Of a DNA stretch of 45,972 nt, positions 45,216 through 45,972 are shown piece after piece. Source of the stretch: a virus. The position numbers and the translations under genes were made by a program. The notes beneath the pieces were generated by a model. That model saw only the letters and a list, made by a program, of their open reading frames with translations. It was not told where the DNA came from and searched no databases. Positions within the stretch are counted from its first letter, which is position 1, and the number at the start of each line of letters is the position of its first letter. The DNA is taken from the IMG/VR virus record IMGVR_UViG_3300011114_000545, positions 1 to 45,972 of that record; one strand, 5' to 3'.

Positions 45216-45589
45216 CGAATGATCTCCATCAAGCGTTCGTCGCGGCGCTCTTCCCAGCGCCGCTCCATGGCTTCCTCGCGCTCGCTCGCGGCGTCCTCGT
45301 GCGCTTCGGTCATCGCCCGCTCCATGAACTGTTCGTCGCCCACCAACGCCTCCTGGATGGCGTCATGCAGGCCCTCGCCAACCGGCCCGGACGGCATCGG
45401 CATGTAGGCGTAGGGGTTCCGCCCGGTCATCACCTCGACGGTGCCCAACTCGATCTCGCCGGGGTTGCCGGGGTCGTGCCATGACGCAGGCTCGCGCCTG
45501 ACCGCCAGAAAAACCTCGACGCGGCCCTCGATCTCGTTGCAGCCCAGCAGGCCGGGCAGAGTGATGGCGAAATCGACCATGACGCTCAT
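45212..45589 (-). CDS. Early protein with beta N-terminus and acidic helix
   Basis: This 125-residue protein begins with a beta-rich part (MSVMVDFAITLPGLLGCNEI, EGRVEVFLAVRREPASW) and ends in a long charged helix (ERAMTEAHEDAASEREEAME). AAGAAGG precedes the ATG. No family recognised. Confidence 0.65.
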   Translation of the reverse strand: MSVMVDFAITLPGLLGCNEIEGRVEVFLAVRREPASWHDPGNPGEIELGTVEVMTGRNPYAYMPMPSGPVGEGLHDAIQEALVGDEQFMERAMTEAHEDAASEREEAMERRWEERRDERLMEIIR

Positions 45590-45592
45590 GTC

Positions 45593-45757
45593 TCAGCCTT
45601 CTTCGCAGAACCAGCAATGACGCCGCGTCTCGATGCTCAGCCCGTCGCGGTCCACCAGAGCGCCGCAGTGGTGGCACACGGCCACCTCGTCGCGGGGGTT
45701 GGCGTCGAACATCTCCATGTCGTGGTCCAGGTCGGTCATGTCGTGGATGGTTGGCAT
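45593..45757 (-). CDS. Zinc-ribbon micro-protein
   Basis: This 54-residue protein ends with CHHCGALVDRDGLSIETRRH then CWFCEE, two CxxC knuckles 16 residues apart, a small treble-clef or ribbon zinc site. The first half is acidic. The ATG at 45757 is preceded by GGAGAGACGACG, the same leader found at both ends of the alanine-repeat genes. Confidence 0.75.
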   Translation of the reverse strand: MPTIHDMTDLDHDMEMFDANPRDEVAVCHHCGALVDRDGLSIETRRHCWFCEEG

Positions 45758-45823
45758 CGTCGTCTCTCCTTTGCCCGGTGGGGGCGTGTCTCCGGGGTGT
45801 CAGGCGGGCAACGCGCCCGTGTC
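45754..45823. repeat. Right copy of 70-bp terminal direct repeat
   Basis: Identical to bases 1-70. Here the leader belongs to the zinc-ribbon gene and the other half to the last codons of alanine-repeat copy B. After it the sequence differs from the left copy at six of the next 31 positions without gaps, mostly conservative in protein (LLHILDT versus LFHLLDT). Confidence 0.9.
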
Positions 45824-45972
45824 TAGAATGTGGAGAAGGGCGCGCGTCTGAGCATCCCCTGCGGCGGCCCGTGCGGCATCCCCTGCGGCGTCCCGTGCGG
45901 CGGCCCCTGCGGCGTCCCGTGCGGCGGCCCGTGCGGCGGCCCGTGCGGCGTCCCCTGCGGCGTCCCCTGCGG
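45800..45972 (-). CDS. Alanine-rich tetrapeptide-repeat protein, copy B (partial)
   Basis: The minus-strand frame open at the right edge ends TRALLHILDTGALPA and carries at least ten x-(D/A)-A-A units in which x is only G or R, never W, unlike copy A. The start is beyond the window. The gene is a diverged paralogue or an allelic variant of 47-721. Base 4-2 at the left edge could be its start codon if the molecule is circular with a few hundred bases missing. Confidence 0.75.
   Translation of the reverse strand, partial: AGDAAGDAARAAARAAARDAAGAAARDAAGDAARAAAGDAQTRALLHILDTGALPA

Noticed and set aside
1-45972. Lysogeny module (integrase, excisionase, attachment site)
   Set aside because: No tyrosine or serine recombinase motifs on either strand; the HTH gene alone does not show lysogeny.

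Overview
The window looks like an almost complete genome of a short-tailed (podovirus-type) double-stranded DNA phage with high G+C content, probably infecting an alphaproteobacterium. The host guess is an inference from base composition and from the kinds of small accessory proteins. The podovirus call rests on the virion gene order: large terminase, large P22-type portal, scaffold, gpT-like capsid, P22 gp4-type adaptor, P22 gp10-type stabilisation protein, three ejection-type proteins and a pectate-lyase-fold tailspike. There is no tape-measure or sheath gene. I see no integrase, DNA polymerase, RNA polymerase, tRNA or CRISPR array.

The genome has two transcription arms. Two near-identical promoters face away from each other at 979-1068. 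The right arm (plus strand) runs from 1076 to 41873. The left arm (minus strand) runs from 936 off the left edge; if the molecule is circular or circularly permuted, it continues from 45972 down to 41863, where the two arms collide with an 11-bp overlap. Both window ends lie in copies of one alanine-repeat gene and share a 70-bp direct repeat, so the contig probably broke inside a duplicated gene.

Plus strand, in order: a small HTH regulator and two tiny membrane proteins (1076-1506); two ParB-like proteins, an HNH nuclease, a SNF2-type helicase and a beta-class DNA methyltransferase (1705-6341); a C5-cytosine methyltransferase that overlaps a second reading frame and is bracketed by a 163-bp duplication (6333-7522); DnaA-C-like and replication-initiation-like proteins with small unknown genes (7394-11243); the packaging module (11451-15659), with an ADP-ribosyltransferase-like gene between the terminase subunits; a five-gene sugar-transfer and methylation cassette (15622-19771) between large terminase and portal; head and tail genes (19758-37843), including a GroES-like co-chaperonin; and a lysis region (37945-41873) with metallophosphoesterase, lysozyme, holin and embedded spanin genes.

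Minus strand (41863-45972 and 47-936): a tightly coupled chain of small early-type genes, including an Erf-type annealing recombinase, a DUF1367-like protein, a zinc-ribbon protein, several micro-ORFs and the alanine-repeat proteins. Genes are packed with ATGA, GTGA and TGATG overlaps throughout. The least ordinary parts are the glycan cassette inside the morphogenesis module, the dual-coded methyltransferase with its flanking duplication, the mirrored divergent promoters with a probably leaderless regulator, the terminase-embedded ADP-ribosyltransferase-like protein and the duplicated 77-nt promoter-leader units in the lysis region.
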